A stretch of 35,685 nucleotides of DNA from JANNGC01 sp043757045. Lineage in GTDB: Bacteria > Verrucomicrobiota > Verrucomicrobiia > Limisphaerales > SIBH01. A program made the translations under genes and the position numbers. Shown one piece after another: positions 1 through 8,587 of this stretch. Within the stretch, counting starts at the first letter, position 1, and each line of letters opens with the position of its first letter. Under the pieces are notes generated by a model that saw only the letters and a list, made by a program, of their open reading frames with translations, did no database searches and was not told the origin of the DNA. The stretch lies in contig JAYVQC010000050.1 in the NCBI GenBank assembly GCA_043757045.1, positions 1 through 35,685 on the forward strand. The letters run 5' to 3'.

Positions 1-157
1 CATTCATGAACCCCTCTATTAAACACTGAAACCCCTTCGTACCAGGCCAAAATGTCACACTTTTTCCACCACCTTGACCGCCACTTCTAATCACACCCCC
101 GGGGGCACTTGCCATTTGACACCCGCGCGCGCTCCACAGATCGTCCGCGCCCGTCAT

Positions 158-328
158 GTTCTCGAATCTGGCCATGTCCAACGAACAGCACGCGGCGCCA
201 GCCTCGCGCTGGGTCGCCGTCATTTGGCCGGTGATTCCGGCCCAGCGCGTCGCCACGCGCGGGCGGTTTTCGAGAACGAGATAAACCAAATGCTCTTTCC
301 GAACCCGCCGTGGCCCGGCGGGTTTTTT
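158..328 (+). ncRNA. Candidate structured RNA or attenuator leader upstream of the EamA transporter
   Basis: A perfect 9-bp helix pairs 158-166 (GTTCTCGAA) with 269-277 (TTCGAGAAC). It encloses three consecutive hairpins: 194-202 with 208-218 (GGCG-CCAGC stem, 5-nt loop, GT bulge), 226-231 with 237-242 (GGCCGG stem), and 245-250 with 255-260 (GCGCGT stem). A strong intrinsic terminator follows at 302-328, and the transporter ATG is at 371. A closed multibranch domain followed by a terminator and a gene start is the usual layout of a transcription-attenuating riboswitch, but I recognise no known aptamer consensus. A TTGACA at 116-121 could be a -35 element, without a convincing -10. Short GC hairpins arise easily in GC-rich DNA, so the closing helix and the terminator are the main support. 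It could instead be a free-standing small RNA. Confidence 0.4.
302..328 (+). terminator. Rho-independent terminator upstream of the EamA gene
   Basis: AACCCGCCG (302-310) and CGGCGGGTT (316-324) form a perfect 9-bp stem with loop TGGCC, followed by a T run through 328. It lies 42 bp before the transporter start, so it either ends an upstream transcript or acts as the off-state of a leader attenuator. Confidence 0.85.
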
Positions 329-370
329 GCTTCCCGCCGTCCACGTTGCTTCGCCAGAGCCAACGCACCC

Positions 371-1330
371 ATGAACCAAGACCGCCCGACCAAGGCCCCG
401 ACCGCGACGCTCCTCGCGGCCTTCGCCACCATCTACCTTTTATGGGGCTCGACCTACACGGCCATTCGCATCGTGGTGGAGACGCTGCCGCCGTTCCTCG
501 CCGCCGGCGTGCGCTTCCTGATCGCCGGCGGCCTGATGCTCATCGTCCTCGCGGTGCGCGGCACTCCCCTGCCCTCGCGCGCGCAATGGCGCAACGCGGC
601 CATCGCCAGCACGCTCATGCTCGTCGGCGGCAATGGCCTGGTGATGTGGGCCGAACGTACGCTCAGTTCTGGCTTCACCGCGCTGCTCATCGCGCTGGTG
701 CCAGTGTGGTTCGCGCTGCTCGACTGGGCGCGTCCGCAAGGCGCGCGTCCGCAGATGAAAACCGTGGCGGGAATACTCGTCGGCTTCCTCGGCATCACGC
801 TGCTCGTGCAGGCGCGCGGCGGATTCGCCAGCATGAACGGCCAGTGGGCGGGCGCGCTCGCCATCATGGTGTCGGGATTCTGTTGGGCCGGCGGCTCCAT
901 CTACGCGAAGCACAGCGCGCCCGGCGGCTCGCCGTGGATGAATTCCGCCGCACAAATGCTTTGCGGCGGCGCGGGCCTGCTATTCGTCGGCGGCGTGCGC
1001 GGCGAACCTTGGAGCACGGACTGGTCGCACGTCAGCGGACGCTCGCTCGCCGCGTTCGGGTACCTCGTCGTCTTCGGTTCGTGGATCGGCTTCTGCACCT
1101 ACGTGTGGCTGCTGCACAACACCACGCCCGCGCGCCTCTCGACATACGCGTACGTGAATCCCGTCATCGCCGTGTCCCTCGGCTGGGTTTTGCTCGGGGA
1201 AAAAGTGAACAGCGGAATGCTGTGGGCGGCGGCGATCATCGTGCTCGGCGTGGCGACGATCACCATTCCACCCGCGAGCGTCGCGTCGGGCTTCCGTCGC
1301 ATGGCAAGATGTCTGGCGGCGCGGTGTTGA
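371..1330 (+). CDS. EamA-family drug/metabolite exporter, YedA-like
   Basis: This is a 319-residue inner-membrane protein of the drug/metabolite transporter superfamily, with two EamA repeats giving about ten membrane helices. The N-terminus carries the family signature YLLWGSTYTAIRI, followed by LPPFLAAGVRFL. The second repeat contains the conserved YAYVNPVIAV stretch near the end, also typical of YedA relatives. Members export amino acids or other small metabolites; the substrate cannot be read from the sequence. The ATG at 371 was chosen because the conserved first helix starts about 20 residues later. The frame stays open upstream, but that extension is compositionally unlike a membrane protein and runs through the terminator at 302-328. 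The terminator and RNA candidate upstream suggest control by transcription attenuation. Confidence 0.9.
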   Translation: MNQDRPTKAPTATLLAAFATIYLLWGSTYTAIRIVVETLPPFLAAGVRFLIAGGLMLIVLAVRGTPLPSRAQWRNAAIASTLMLVGGNGLVMWAERTLSSGFTALLIALVPVWFALLDWARPQGARPQMKTVAGILVGFLGITLLVQARGGFASMNGQWAGALAIMVSGFCWAGGSIYAKHSAPGGSPWMNSAAQMLCGGAGLLFVGGVRGEPWSTDWSHVSGRSLAAFGYLVVFGSWIGFCTYVWLLHNTTPARLSTYAYVNPVIAVSLGWVLLGEKVNSGMLWAAAIIVLGVATITIPPASVASGFRRMARCLAARC

Positions 1331-1404
1331 AGAAAGCGGAAGTCCTCCAGCGAAGGTGGAAAAAATTCAACGCAGCATCCAACCATCTGCGGCGCGACCT
1401 CCGT

Positions 1405-1629
1405 TCAATCCTGAAAGGATTGTCTCACCAAAGCCCAGGGTTGGTGCGCCGAGCACCTACCCTGGGTTCACGTCCCGCAAATTTCTCCAACCCTGAAGGG
1501 GTTGAATTATCTGGCGAGGCGAGTTGATGCAACCCCTACAGGGTTGATAAACGATTTGCTGACCGTGACCCAGGGTAGCTCACCGACTCGCAACCCTGGG
1601 CTTTGGTGAGGGAATCCCTTCAGGATTCT
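1405..1629. repeat. 225-bp nested palindromic intergenic repeat
   Basis: The left arm (about 1405-1472) and right arm (about 1564-1629) are imperfect inverted copies of each other. Both contain the string CTCACCAAAGCCCAGGGTTG, read on opposite strands, and both end in a CTACCCTGGGT block. Between them lie two further small palindromes, CAACCCTGAAGGGGTTG (1488-1504) and CAACCCCTACAGGGTTG (1530-1546). No transposase is present. It fills the 363-bp gap between the convergent EamA and ThuA-fusion genes, where its hairpins may end transcription. I see no gene in this gap. Confidence 0.8.
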
Positions 1630-1693
1630 TGGAGCACGTCTGTGGCTCAATTTCACAGCTCACACTTGAATAAAATTGGAAAAGATTTCCTCT

Positions 1694-4600
1694 TCACTCG
1701 CCCACACGCGCCCCCACCAACGCCAACTCCACCAGGCGATCCACATCGCCCTGCTTCGCCGCCCAGCAGATGCCGCGCAGCACGAGGACGCGGTAGAGCG
1801 GATCATCGAACGTCCACATGTAATGACCGGGAATGCTGCCGAAGACGCGTCCGTTCCCCTTCTCGTAAGCCCAGAGTTGGGTGCGCGGGACGTTTTCTTC
1901 AACGGCATCCGCGAGCACATTCAATCGCTGCTCGTCGCCGTGGAAGGCCCAGTAGCTTTCATCCACGAGTTTCAATTTCGTGAACCCCTTCGTGATCGGA
2001 TGCTCGCGTTTCGCGAAGTTCAGTTCCATGTCGCCGTGACGGAATTTTGAACCCTGGCCCGTGGCGATGCCGACGCGGCCAGCAAAACCCAGGGCGTCGT
2101 TCCCGCCGGCCATCGCCCAGTGCAGCAGCACCACGCCGCCGCCGCGCTGTTGAAATTCATCGAGCAACGCCGCGCGCTCCGCGTTCCAGCCCGAGTTGCG
2201 CGAGTAGAGCACCAGCACGTCCGCCACGGCGAACTGTTCGCGCGTGGGAAAGACTTTCGCCGTCGTCACGGTCACATTGTCCGCGAGCGCAAGCAGTTTG
2301 CTCCAACGCTCCTGCCACACCGGATAATCGTGCTCGTTCAAGCCGTGGTCCTTCGTGTCAATGCACAGCAGCACGCGCAGCGGCGTGGTCTTCGGCGTAT
2401 CAAAACTTGGCTGCGGCACGAACGCCGCAATCTCCGCGCGCGAACGAGCGGGCGGCATCGGCGGGTCGAGGCGCGTGATGCGTGTCGGCTCCAGCGGATT
2501 CGTCAGGAGGAAGGTGAGCAAGTCCTCCATCTGCGCGGGCGTGAGATTCGCGGCCAGCGTCTCGGGCATGAGCGATTCCTTCATCGGCTCCATCTTCACG
2601 ACTTGATCGCGCGGGCGTTCGTACTGCGCGTTCGCGGGCAGGCCGAGAACGATCATCTCCGCGTTCAACGTGCGGATGATTCCCGCCACCTCGGGACCAT
2701 CCTTAAACTTCACCAGGCTGCCGGTCATGTCGGGATTGATCGTCGCGGACGGTTTCGTGATGTCTTGAATCACCGACTCGCGGTCGCGATGCACGAGATT
2801 CGACAAGTCCGGCCCGAAGGCGATGCCCTCGCCGCGAATCGTGTGGCACGTCGCGCAGCCGCCCGCGCCGAAGAACACACGGCGACCGTGCAACCAGTTT
2901 CCTTTTACGTCGGTGCGCGCGAGCGTGCCGCCAGCGTCCCGCTGGCGCTCCGTCGCCCACGGGACAGAGAGACGCGACAACGTGATCGGGCGCACCTTGT
3001 CATCGAGCGCGAAACTCAGGCCGCTTCCGCTCATGGCGAGCGGGCCGTTGAAGGCCAGTTGCAATGGCGCGGTCGTGGTTTTGCCCTCAGTCTTCAAAGC
3101 CACCTCGCGCGGCGCGCTCGCGGAAAAATCCTGCCGCACCGTCATGGTGCGCTGCGCGAAAGCGTCGGCGCTCAAATCCCAATCGAGCTTCGATCCCAGC
3201 TGCACGGCGGGAACGAAGACGTTCGCCACGTTGATCTGCCCGGCGAGTTTCAGCGTACGCCCATCCGTAGCGGCATCGAGCTTCTGGAAAAACGCTTCGT
3301 GCTCGGCGGAACCCTTCGTGAACTCCCGTGCCGCCGCCAATGTCGGGTGCGGCAACACCACGCGCGTTTCCGTGCCGCCCGTGGCGACCGTGGCCTGCAC
3401 GCCGTTCAAGGTCAGCGCCAAGTCCATCTCCGGCTTCTGCGCGATGGAACCTTTCACGAGCCACGACGCCGGGGTCGGCAACGTGATCGCGTAACCCACG
3501 GCCTCGGTCTGACGCGGCACACGCAGCACCAGCGTGCGGCGGTCGGCGCTCAGGGACAGGCTCTGCACCGGCACCCAGCGGCGCGGCGCGGTCATCTGAT
3601 CGCGCACTACTTGATAGCCGGGGCGAATGGTTTCAAAACGATCTCCTGCACTGACGTAGCGCCCGGCTTCGATGCGAACTTTCTCCTTCGCGCCAGTCCA
3701 GTCGGCATCTTTCAACGGTTGATCGAAGGCCACGCGGAATTCGTCCGGCGCCGCCGCCCACGCCAGCACCGGTTGCGGCGTCTCTTTCGCGACGTGGCGC
3801 ACGCGAAAGATTTTTCCCTCGCCCGCCGGGCCGGTGCCCCAGTCGGGCGGACCGCTGTGACAAGCGAGCAGCAAGTCGCCCTTCGGCGTCACGCACGTAT
3901 CCACCAGCAACATCGTGAGGCTGGCGATGAGATGATTCTGCGCGACGTAGCCCGCCGGAGTTTTCACGAGTTGCGTGCGATAGAATTTGCCGCGCGATTC
4001 GCCGCAAAGCAGCGCATCGCCCATCCAATTCGTCGGTCCCCAATTCGGCCCACCGTTCACGCCTTCATTAAAGATCATGCCGACCGTGCTCTGATGCTGC
4101 GGGCCGTAGTCGAAGGTCGAAGGCTCATCAATGACCTGCGGCAGATGTTTGGGATGACGCGGCGGAAAGCCGTAGTGCAGTCCGCGCTGGATATGCAGCA
4201 ACTCGTCGAAGGGATTGCCATTCGGCAGCCACGTCGCGCCCTCCTGTTCGGACGCGAACAAATCACCGTGCCGGTTGAAGGCCAGCGCGCAAGTGAACCG
4301 CGTGCCAGTGCAGAAGGTCTCGCGCTTCGAGAAGTCCGCCGACACGCGCTGGATCGTGCCGTGCTCGGTGGAGAGTTGGTAGCCCGCCTGGCCCGTGGCC
4401 GGATTGAGGAGGTAGCCGTTCGCGTAATTCTCCGTGCCGAGGCCGAAGAAGATCGAACCGTCCTGCGGATCAATCGCCACCCCGATGGCGTCCACGCTCT
4501 GCGGGATTTCCTTCCAGCCTTGCGCCACGATGATTTCCTCGTCTGCCGAGCCGTCCCGATCGCGGTCGAGAAGGAGCGAAACCTTGCCCTTGCTCGCGAC

Positions 4601-5743
4601 GATCACGCCATCGCCACGCGGATCATTTTTCGGCAACAAGGCCATGCCGATGGGGCCGCGCAACGAGGACTTGTCCCAGAACACCGTGGACTGGTCCTCG
4701 CGCCCGTCGCCGTCCGTGTCGCGCACCAGATGAATGCGCCCGTCGTACCCGAGCGCGACGAGCACGCCGTCGTGCCGGTAGCGAACGCCGGTGAGGTTCC
4801 GCATCTTGAGCGGCAATTCCTCGACGATAAAACCCGGCGCGAACATCTGCACAACCGGCGCGTCCTTGATGGCTTCGAGCGCGTGACCGCTGCTGCCGGA
4901 GGCCAGCGCGTTCAAGGCCGGCGTGCGCGCGAACAGTGACTGCTCGACCTTCGTGCGCTCGGCGTCGCTCAGCGCGCGCTCATAGACCAGCACCGCCGCG
5001 ATGTCGCCGTCGAACGATCCCTGCGCGAACGGCGGCTCGGCGGGATCGTTCGAGTACAGGCGTCCGCCGATGACCATGTCGTCGAGGCCGAGGGTGGATT
5101 CCTTGCGCTCGCGGTCGCCGAGTTTGAGTCCGTCGAGAAACAGTTCGGTGCCCTTCGCGCCCACTTTCGAGCGCACGGTGAAAACGTGGAAACTTTCAAA
5201 GGGCAGTTGCGCGGCGAGATTTTTCCCCGGCTGGATGAAGTTCTTGAAGCCCGCGCTGCCCGCCGACTCGACGTTGAGCACGCTGATCTCTTTCGTGGTC
5301 GTGGGGCCGAGATCGAGATTAAGTCCGCTGTTAAAATCATTCTGGCCTGCAACCGCGCTGCCGAACATGCCGACAAACAGACCGCGGTTCGCGCGCGGCG
5401 CGGCGAGCACGAACACGGTGACTTCCTTCGCGCGCCGCTTCGCGCCCGAGATGGTCAGCAAATCATCTTTGCCATCGAAGCGCACGAACGCCTCGACCTC
5501 ATCGGCACGAAAGATCGGACGGCTGATGGCGAACGATTGCGCGGCGACCTGCGCGTGCGGCGAGGCGTCGAGCCAGCGGTCGAGCGGGCGGCCGTTCGCA
5601 ACGGGCGGGAGCGCGGCGGACTGACGGAGCGCGGGCTGGCTTGCCGCGTCGAGGTGGAGGAACAGGCCATCGGCCACCGGAACTCCAGCCGCGGCGGCCA
5701 GCAATGACGACAGGGCCAGAATCAGCAGGGCGGTGGTTTTCAT
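1694..5743 (-). CDS. Secreted PVC-type fusion: LamG-like, dehydrogenase propeller, heme-binding and ThuA domains
   Basis: This is a 1349-residue exported protein. Residues 1-20 form a signal peptide (MKTTALLILALSSLLAAAAG). Residues about 20-275 resemble a LamG/concanavalin-type sugar-binding fold. Residues about 298-675 match the PVC membrane-bound dehydrogenase beta-propeller (sorbosone dehydrogenase-like, with a DTDGDG calcium-type loop). A spacer of probable beta-sandwich follows. A c-type heme motif CATCH lies at C963-H967 in the PVC heme-binding domain. Residues about 1123-1349 are a ThuA-like domain (GATase-1 fold, trehalose-utilisation family). The layout suggests periplasmic carbohydrate binding and oxidation with electrons passed to the heme; the substrate is unknown. 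The start was set at 5743 because the signal peptide begins there; the longer frame adds 27 residues encoded partly by a palindromic repeat. It faces the EamA gene convergently. Confidence 0.85.
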   Translation of the reverse strand: MKTTALLILALSSLLAAAAGVPVADGLFLHLDAASQPALRQSAALPPVANGRPLDRWLDASPHAQVAAQSFAISRPIFRADEVEAFVRFDGKDDLLTISGAKRRAKEVTVFVLAAPRANRGLFVGMFGSAVAGQNDFNSGLNLDLGPTTTKEISVLNVESAGSAGFKNFIQPGKNLAAQLPFESFHVFTVRSKVGAKGTELFLDGLKLGDRERKESTLGLDDMVIGGRLYSNDPAEPPFAQGSFDGDIAAVLVYERALSDAERTKVEQSLFARTPALNALASGSSGHALEAIKDAPVVQMFAPGFIVEELPLKMRNLTGVRYRHDGVLVALGYDGRIHLVRDTDGDGREDQSTVFWDKSSLRGPIGMALLPKNDPRGDGVIVASKGKVSLLLDRDRDGSADEEIIVAQGWKEIPQSVDAIGVAIDPQDGSIFFGLGTENYANGYLLNPATGQAGYQLSTEHGTIQRVSADFSKRETFCTGTRFTCALAFNRHGDLFASEQEGATWLPNGNPFDELLHIQRGLHYGFPPRHPKHLPQVIDEPSTFDYGPQHQSTVGMIFNEGVNGGPNWGPTNWMGDALLCGESRGKFYRTQLVKTPAGYVAQNHLIASLTMLLVDTCVTPKGDLLLACHSGPPDWGTGPAGEGKIFRVRHVAKETPQPVLAWAAAPDEFRVAFDQPLKDADWTGAKEKVRIEAGRYVSAGDRFETIRPGYQVVRDQMTAPRRWVPVQSLSLSADRRTLVLRVPRQTEAVGYAITLPTPASWLVKGSIAQKPEMDLALTLNGVQATVATGGTETRVVLPHPTLAAAREFTKGSAEHEAFFQKLDAATDGRTLKLAGQINVANVFVPAVQLGSKLDWDLSADAFAQRTMTVRQDFSASAPREVALKTEGKTTTAPLQLAFNGPLAMSGSGLSFALDDKVRPITLSRLSVPWATERQRDAGGTLARTDVKGNWLHGRRVFFGAGGCATCHTIRGEGIAFGPDLSNLVHRDRESVIQDITKPSATINPDMTGSLVKFKDGPEVAGIIRTLNAEMIVLGLPANAQYERPRDQVVKMEPMKESLMPETLAANLTPAQMEDLLTFLLTNPLEPTRITRLDPPMPPARSRAEIAAFVPQPSFDTPKTTPLRVLLCIDTKDHGLNEHDYPVWQERWSKLLALADNVTVTTAKVFPTREQFAVADVLVLYSRNSGWNAERAALLDEFQQRGGGVVLLHWAMAGGNDALGFAGRVGIATGQGSKFRHGDMELNFAKREHPITKGFTKLKLVDESYWAFHGDEQRLNVLADAVEENVPRTQLWAYEKGNGRVFGSIPGHYMWTFDDPLYRVLVLRGICWAAKQGDVDRLVELALVGARVGE

Positions 5744-5796
5744 GGCGTGAGATTGTTGAAGCTGCGCGCAGGCTGCAAGCGCGGCGTTGAGGTGAC

Positions 5797-5904
5797 GGAG
5801 CGCGGGCTTTCCAGCCCGCAGCAAGGTGAAATGGCGAACCGTGTCCGCAAGTTCTTGCGCCTTCAGTTTGCGAACATGGCTGCGGGCTGGAAAGCCCGCG
5901 CTCC
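5797..5904. repeat. Inverted-repeat element with perfect 26-bp arms
   Basis: The arms at 5797-5822 and 5879-5904 are exact reverse complements, each itself containing the hairpin GCGGGCT-TTCC-AGCCCGC. The 56-bp spacer holds no gene. The element lies in the 199-bp gap upstream of the ThuA-fusion gene, so it is part of that gene's 5' region. Confidence 0.85.
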
Positions 5905-5942
5905 GGACGTCTCGATTTTTACACTCCCTGAGATTTCACACT

Positions 5943-7340
5943 TCACCGCTCCTGCGCCCGAGCCAGCGCCGCATCGTCCAGGTCCAGCCGATACAGTATC
6001 TGGTTGTAATTGTAGCGCGGCGTGGGCTGCGGCTTGTCGGCGAACTCGGCGGTGTAAGTGCCTTCGAAGATCAGGATGGGCGAGTTCGTGGGCGTGAACT
6101 CGGGATGCAGGCGGGGATTGTAGAAAGTGTAGTTGTCGTGCGTGAGAACCTTGACGGCCTGGCCCCACGGGCCAGTGGGTGAGGTGGCTTCGGCATACCA
6201 GAGTTCACCGTGCGAAGACGGTTTGCCGAAGCTCTCCATGAACACCGTGACCCAGCGTTTGCGAAAATCATTCCACGCGATGGAACCGCTGTGCGGTTTC
6301 ACGGGCTGGCCATCTTTCGCCGAGGACAAACTCGCTTGCGGCTTCAGCACTTCCCAAGTACCGGAATCCTGCCACGCCTCGAAGGTCGCGGGACAACGCA
6401 GGAACGGCAGCGGATTGCCAAACAGCACCCACTCCTTGCCGCCCGCATCTTTCCAAAACACGGGATGACCATCCGGCACCGTGGGTGGCTTCGGAGATTT
6501 CTCGGACTTCGTCCACACGACGCGCAGTTGATTGAACTTCTCCGCCGCATCGTCCCACACGCACAAACCCCACTCGTAGATTTCCAGATGATTGCGAATC
6601 TTCATGTACGAGCCGACCAGTCGTTCGCGCCCGTTCTTATCCGGCAAGTTCACATAGCCGCTGACCCATGTCGGGCCGCTGCCGGGCATCTTCGCCACAC
6701 CGCGCAATTTGCCGTCGCGTTCGCGGAAGTAATCGAGCTTCAAGCGCAGCGGCGGCTCGAAAGAGGGGAGCGGTTGATTCGCGGTGGTGGCGCTGCTCAT
6801 GTCGAAGATGCCGAGCGGATAATTCGGCAGCGTCGTGTCGCCCCAGGCCCAGAACATTTTGCCGCCATGCACCGCGTTCTGCACGCTGTCGCTGCCGAAG
6901 ACGCCGGACTCGCGCCAATCCAGTTCACCGCCCAGTTTCTGGCTCTCCGCGAAGAGGCCCGCGCCGGTCGAACGCCCCAGACGCTTGGCCACCATCGTGC
7001 GAGTTACTTCCACTCTCAGCGTTTTCCCCGCCTCGGGTTTGAGCCGCACGCCGCGCAACCCGAAGCCGTCCTTCTTCACTTTGTAGCCGTGGCCGAGCAC
7101 GTCGAACCACACCTCGCGGTTCATGAGTTCGGGCGCGTCGAGCGCGATCACGCCCGCATTGTCGGTGACGAACAGCGCGTGGTGTGTCGTGCGCAGTTGC
7201 ACCAGTGGCACAGGCCAGCCGTTCTGTTGATCCACGACTTCGATGCGGCACGGGGCGGCGGCGAAGGCCGAGAGCGAGCACACCGCGGCCAACCAAAGGA
7301 CGAGCCGGGCTTTCAAGCGATTGAGCGACATGGATTTCAT
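5943..7340 (-). CDS. Secreted beta-propeller-like protein of unknown function
   Basis: This 465-residue protein has an N-terminal signal peptide with the hydrophobic core ARLVLWLAAVCSLSAFAAA. The first mature part (about 28-110) looks like a small beta-sandwich. The rest has spaced aromatic and acidic strands typical of five-bladed propellers: FWAWGDTTLPN, PVFWKDAGGKEWVLFGNPL, then ATSPTGPWG followed by YNPRLHPEF. The last motif resembles GH43/GH32-type or DUF4185-like propellers, which often act on polysaccharides. I cannot assign catalytic residues, so enzymatic activity is inference. The start is ATG at 7340, with an in-frame ATG at 7331 as an alternative. It lies upstream of the ThuA-fusion gene on the same strand, with a 199-bp gap that holds a palindromic repeat. 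Confidence 0.7.
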   Translation of the reverse strand: MKSMSLNRLKARLVLWLAAVCSLSAFAAAPCRIEVVDQQNGWPVPLVQLRTTHHALFVTDNAGVIALDAPELMNREVWFDVLGHGYKVKKDGFGLRGVRLKPEAGKTLRVEVTRTMVAKRLGRSTGAGLFAESQKLGGELDWRESGVFGSDSVQNAVHGGKMFWAWGDTTLPNYPLGIFDMSSATTANQPLPSFEPPLRLKLDYFRERDGKLRGVAKMPGSGPTWVSGYVNLPDKNGRERLVGSYMKIRNHLEIYEWGLCVWDDAAEKFNQLRVVWTKSEKSPKPPTVPDGHPVFWKDAGGKEWVLFGNPLPFLRCPATFEAWQDSGTWEVLKPQASLSSAKDGQPVKPHSGSIAWNDFRKRWVTVFMESFGKPSSHGELWYAEATSPTGPWGQAVKVLTHDNYTFYNPRLHPEFTPTNSPILIFEGTYTAEFADKPQPTPRYNYNQILYRLDLDDAALARAQER

Positions 7341-7448
7341 TTCCCAAGCTCAGAGCGAAAAATCGATGCGAAAGGGATCGTGGTTCCAAAAAAAGTCCCA
7401 GCCCGGTTCAAAACGACAGGCGAGCTGATCAACTTTTCCCGGACGCGC

Positions 7449-7910
7449 TTACTTCTTTCGCCCCTTCAAATGGTGCATGGTCGCGCGCTTCAAATCACGA
7501 TCCGACTCGCGCTCCTTGATGTCCTCGCGTTTGTCGAACTCGACTTTGCCCTTGCCCACGCCGAGCGCCACTTTCACGCGGCCGTTTTTCCAATAGAGGG
7601 AGAGCGGGAAAATGGCGTTACCTTTCACGGAGGCGAGGCCGAAGAGCTTGCGAATCTCGCTGCGGTTGAGCAGCAGCTTGCGGGGAGCCTTGGGAGCGTG
7701 GTTGTACTGGTTGCCGTGGGTGAACTCGTCAATGTGCGCGTTGTGCAGCCAGACCTCGTTCTGGTCCACACGCGCGAAAGCGTCGGAGATTTGCGCCTTG
7801 CCCGCGCGCAGGGATTTCACCTCCGTGCCGTGCAGCACGATGCCCGCCTCGAACGTCTCCAGGATGTGGTAATCGCGCCGGGCCTTGGGATTGGAAACGA
7901 TGTCAGACAT
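7449..7910 (-). CDS. smpB: SsrA (tmRNA)-binding protein SmpB
   Basis: SmpB binds tmRNA and delivers it to stalled ribosomes in trans-translation. The 153-residue length is normal. Hallmarks are the N-terminal NPKARRDYHILETFEAGIVL, the GTEVKSLRAGKAQISDAF segment of the beta-barrel, the KLLLNRSEIRKL helix, and a basic C-terminal tail ending HHLKGRKK that reaches into the decoding centre. It shares strand and proximity with rpoZ; the 82-bp gap between them is filled by a heptameric repeat array. tmRNA itself is not in this window. Confidence 0.97.
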   Translation of the reverse strand: MSDIVSNPKARRDYHILETFEAGIVLHGTEVKSLRAGKAQISDAFARVDQNEVWLHNAHIDEFTHGNQYNHAPKAPRKLLLNRSEIRKLFGLASVKGNAIFPLSLYWKNGRVKVALGVGKGKVEFDKREDIKERESDRDLKRATMHHLKGRKK

Positions 7911-7914
7911 CTGG

Positions 7915-7991
7915 GTTGCAGGTTAAAAGTTGAAGGTCGCAGGTTCAAGGCCAGCGCCTCTTGCAACCTGCAACCTGCAATCTGCAACAAT
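7915..7991. repeat. Heptameric tandem repeat array, 11 units, inverted halves
   Basis: The array reads in continuous 7-bp steps: GTTGCAG, GTTAAAA, GTTGAAG, GTCGCAG, GTTCAAG, two degenerate units, then CAACCTG, CAACCTG, CAATCTG, CAACAAT. The right half is the same unit on the opposite strand, so the array can fold back on itself. It fills the smpB-rpoZ gap and would be transcribed with them. Confidence 0.85.
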
Positions 7992-7992
7992 C

Positions 7993-8247
7993 CTAGCTCC
8001 GGCGCTTGCGCTTGGGCTTGGCTTCCGCGAGGACGTTCTGCTCGGGCATATCATAACCAACCTTGTCATGGATGATTTCGAGCAGGGCAATGTCGCCGAG
8101 GCCGAGATTGGCGGTGTCGCTGACGAGCGGACGGCCCATGCCGCCGCCGCCGGCATTGAGCTGGCGAACGCGCCGGGAGACGAGGTTCACGAGGATGTTC
8201 GGGTTGCCGACTTTGGCAAGGGCTTGTTTGGCGAGTTCAGGATTCAT
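7993..8247 (-). CDS. rpoZ: DNA-directed RNA polymerase omega subunit
   Basis: This is an 84-residue omega-like protein. The stretch VGNPNILVNLVSRRVRQLNAGG matches the omega core helix region (normally GNRFDLVLVAARRARQL), and ALLEIIHDKV corresponds to the second conserved helix. A GGGGMGRPLVSDTANLG insert separates them, and the tail is basic (KPKRKRRS). Omega helps assemble and stabilise RNA polymerase through the beta-prime subunit. Here it precedes smpB on the same strand, a housekeeping pairing. The start at 8247 gives the expected N-terminus. The assignment is by pattern only because the family is short and divergent. Confidence 0.8.
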   Translation of the reverse strand: MNPELAKQALAKVGNPNILVNLVSRRVRQLNAGGGGMGRPLVSDTANLGLGDIALLEIIHDKVGYDMPEQNVLAEAKPKRKRRS

Positions 8248-8362
8248 GACATTTTCGAGCGCGGCAGCGTAACGGCGAACGTCTTGAACGCAACCTCAAA
8301 TTTCGGCTGATTTGGTGCAAATCCCCGTCGCCAACCGGCTGGCACTCCGTATCCTCTCGCGC

Positions 8363-8575
8363 ATGAAATTGGCCCAAGGTCAGGTCTGGAAAAATGGCGA
8401 GCAGTATCTCCGTATCACCCAACTGGAGCGGTTGAAAGTCGGGTACAAGGAGATGCCAACCCTCGCCAGTCGCGACGGCCATCATCGCGAAGTGACCAAG
8501 AAGGAGTTCTGCCGCCTGATCAAAACGGCCACCTTGCTGACGGCCGTGCAAGTGCTGGAAGCGTCCATGAAGTGA
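8363..8575 (+). CDS. Small conserved-looking hypothetical protein
   Basis: This 70-residue protein (MKLAQGQVWKNGEQYLRITQ at its N-terminus) is basic, with no signal peptide or membrane segment. It reads like a compact beta-alpha fold: QVWKNGEQYLRIT and LKVGYKEM as strands, then VTKKEFCRLIKTATLLTAVQVLEASM as a C-terminal helix. I do not recognise the family. The ATG at 8363 was preferred over an upstream GTG because the protein-like composition begins there. It is divergent from rpoZ across 115 bp and convergent with oxyR. Confidence 0.6.
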   Translation: MKLAQGQVWKNGEQYLRITQLERLKVGYKEMPTLASRDGHHREVTKKEFCRLIKTATLLTAVQVLEASMK

Positions 8576-8587
8576 GCCAACGGAGCG

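Noticed and set aside
156..284. Open frame of 42 codons starting MFSNLAMSNEQ
   Set aside because: It has no ribosome site or recognisable family, and it overlaps the helices of the RNA candidate; composition is consistent with chance in GC-rich DNA.
74..370. N-terminal extension of the EamA transporter frame
   Set aside because: It reads through a strong terminator and has no transporter-like sequence; the conserved first helix follows the ATG at 371.
2120..4939. Very long plus-strand open frame (939 codons) antisense to the ThuA-fusion gene
   Set aside because: Arg/His-rich composition is typical of an antisense frame in GC-rich coding DNA; the minus-strand frame carries real domains.
7915..7991. 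Possible CRISPR array
   Set aside because: Units are 7 bp with no spacers; no cas genes are in the window.
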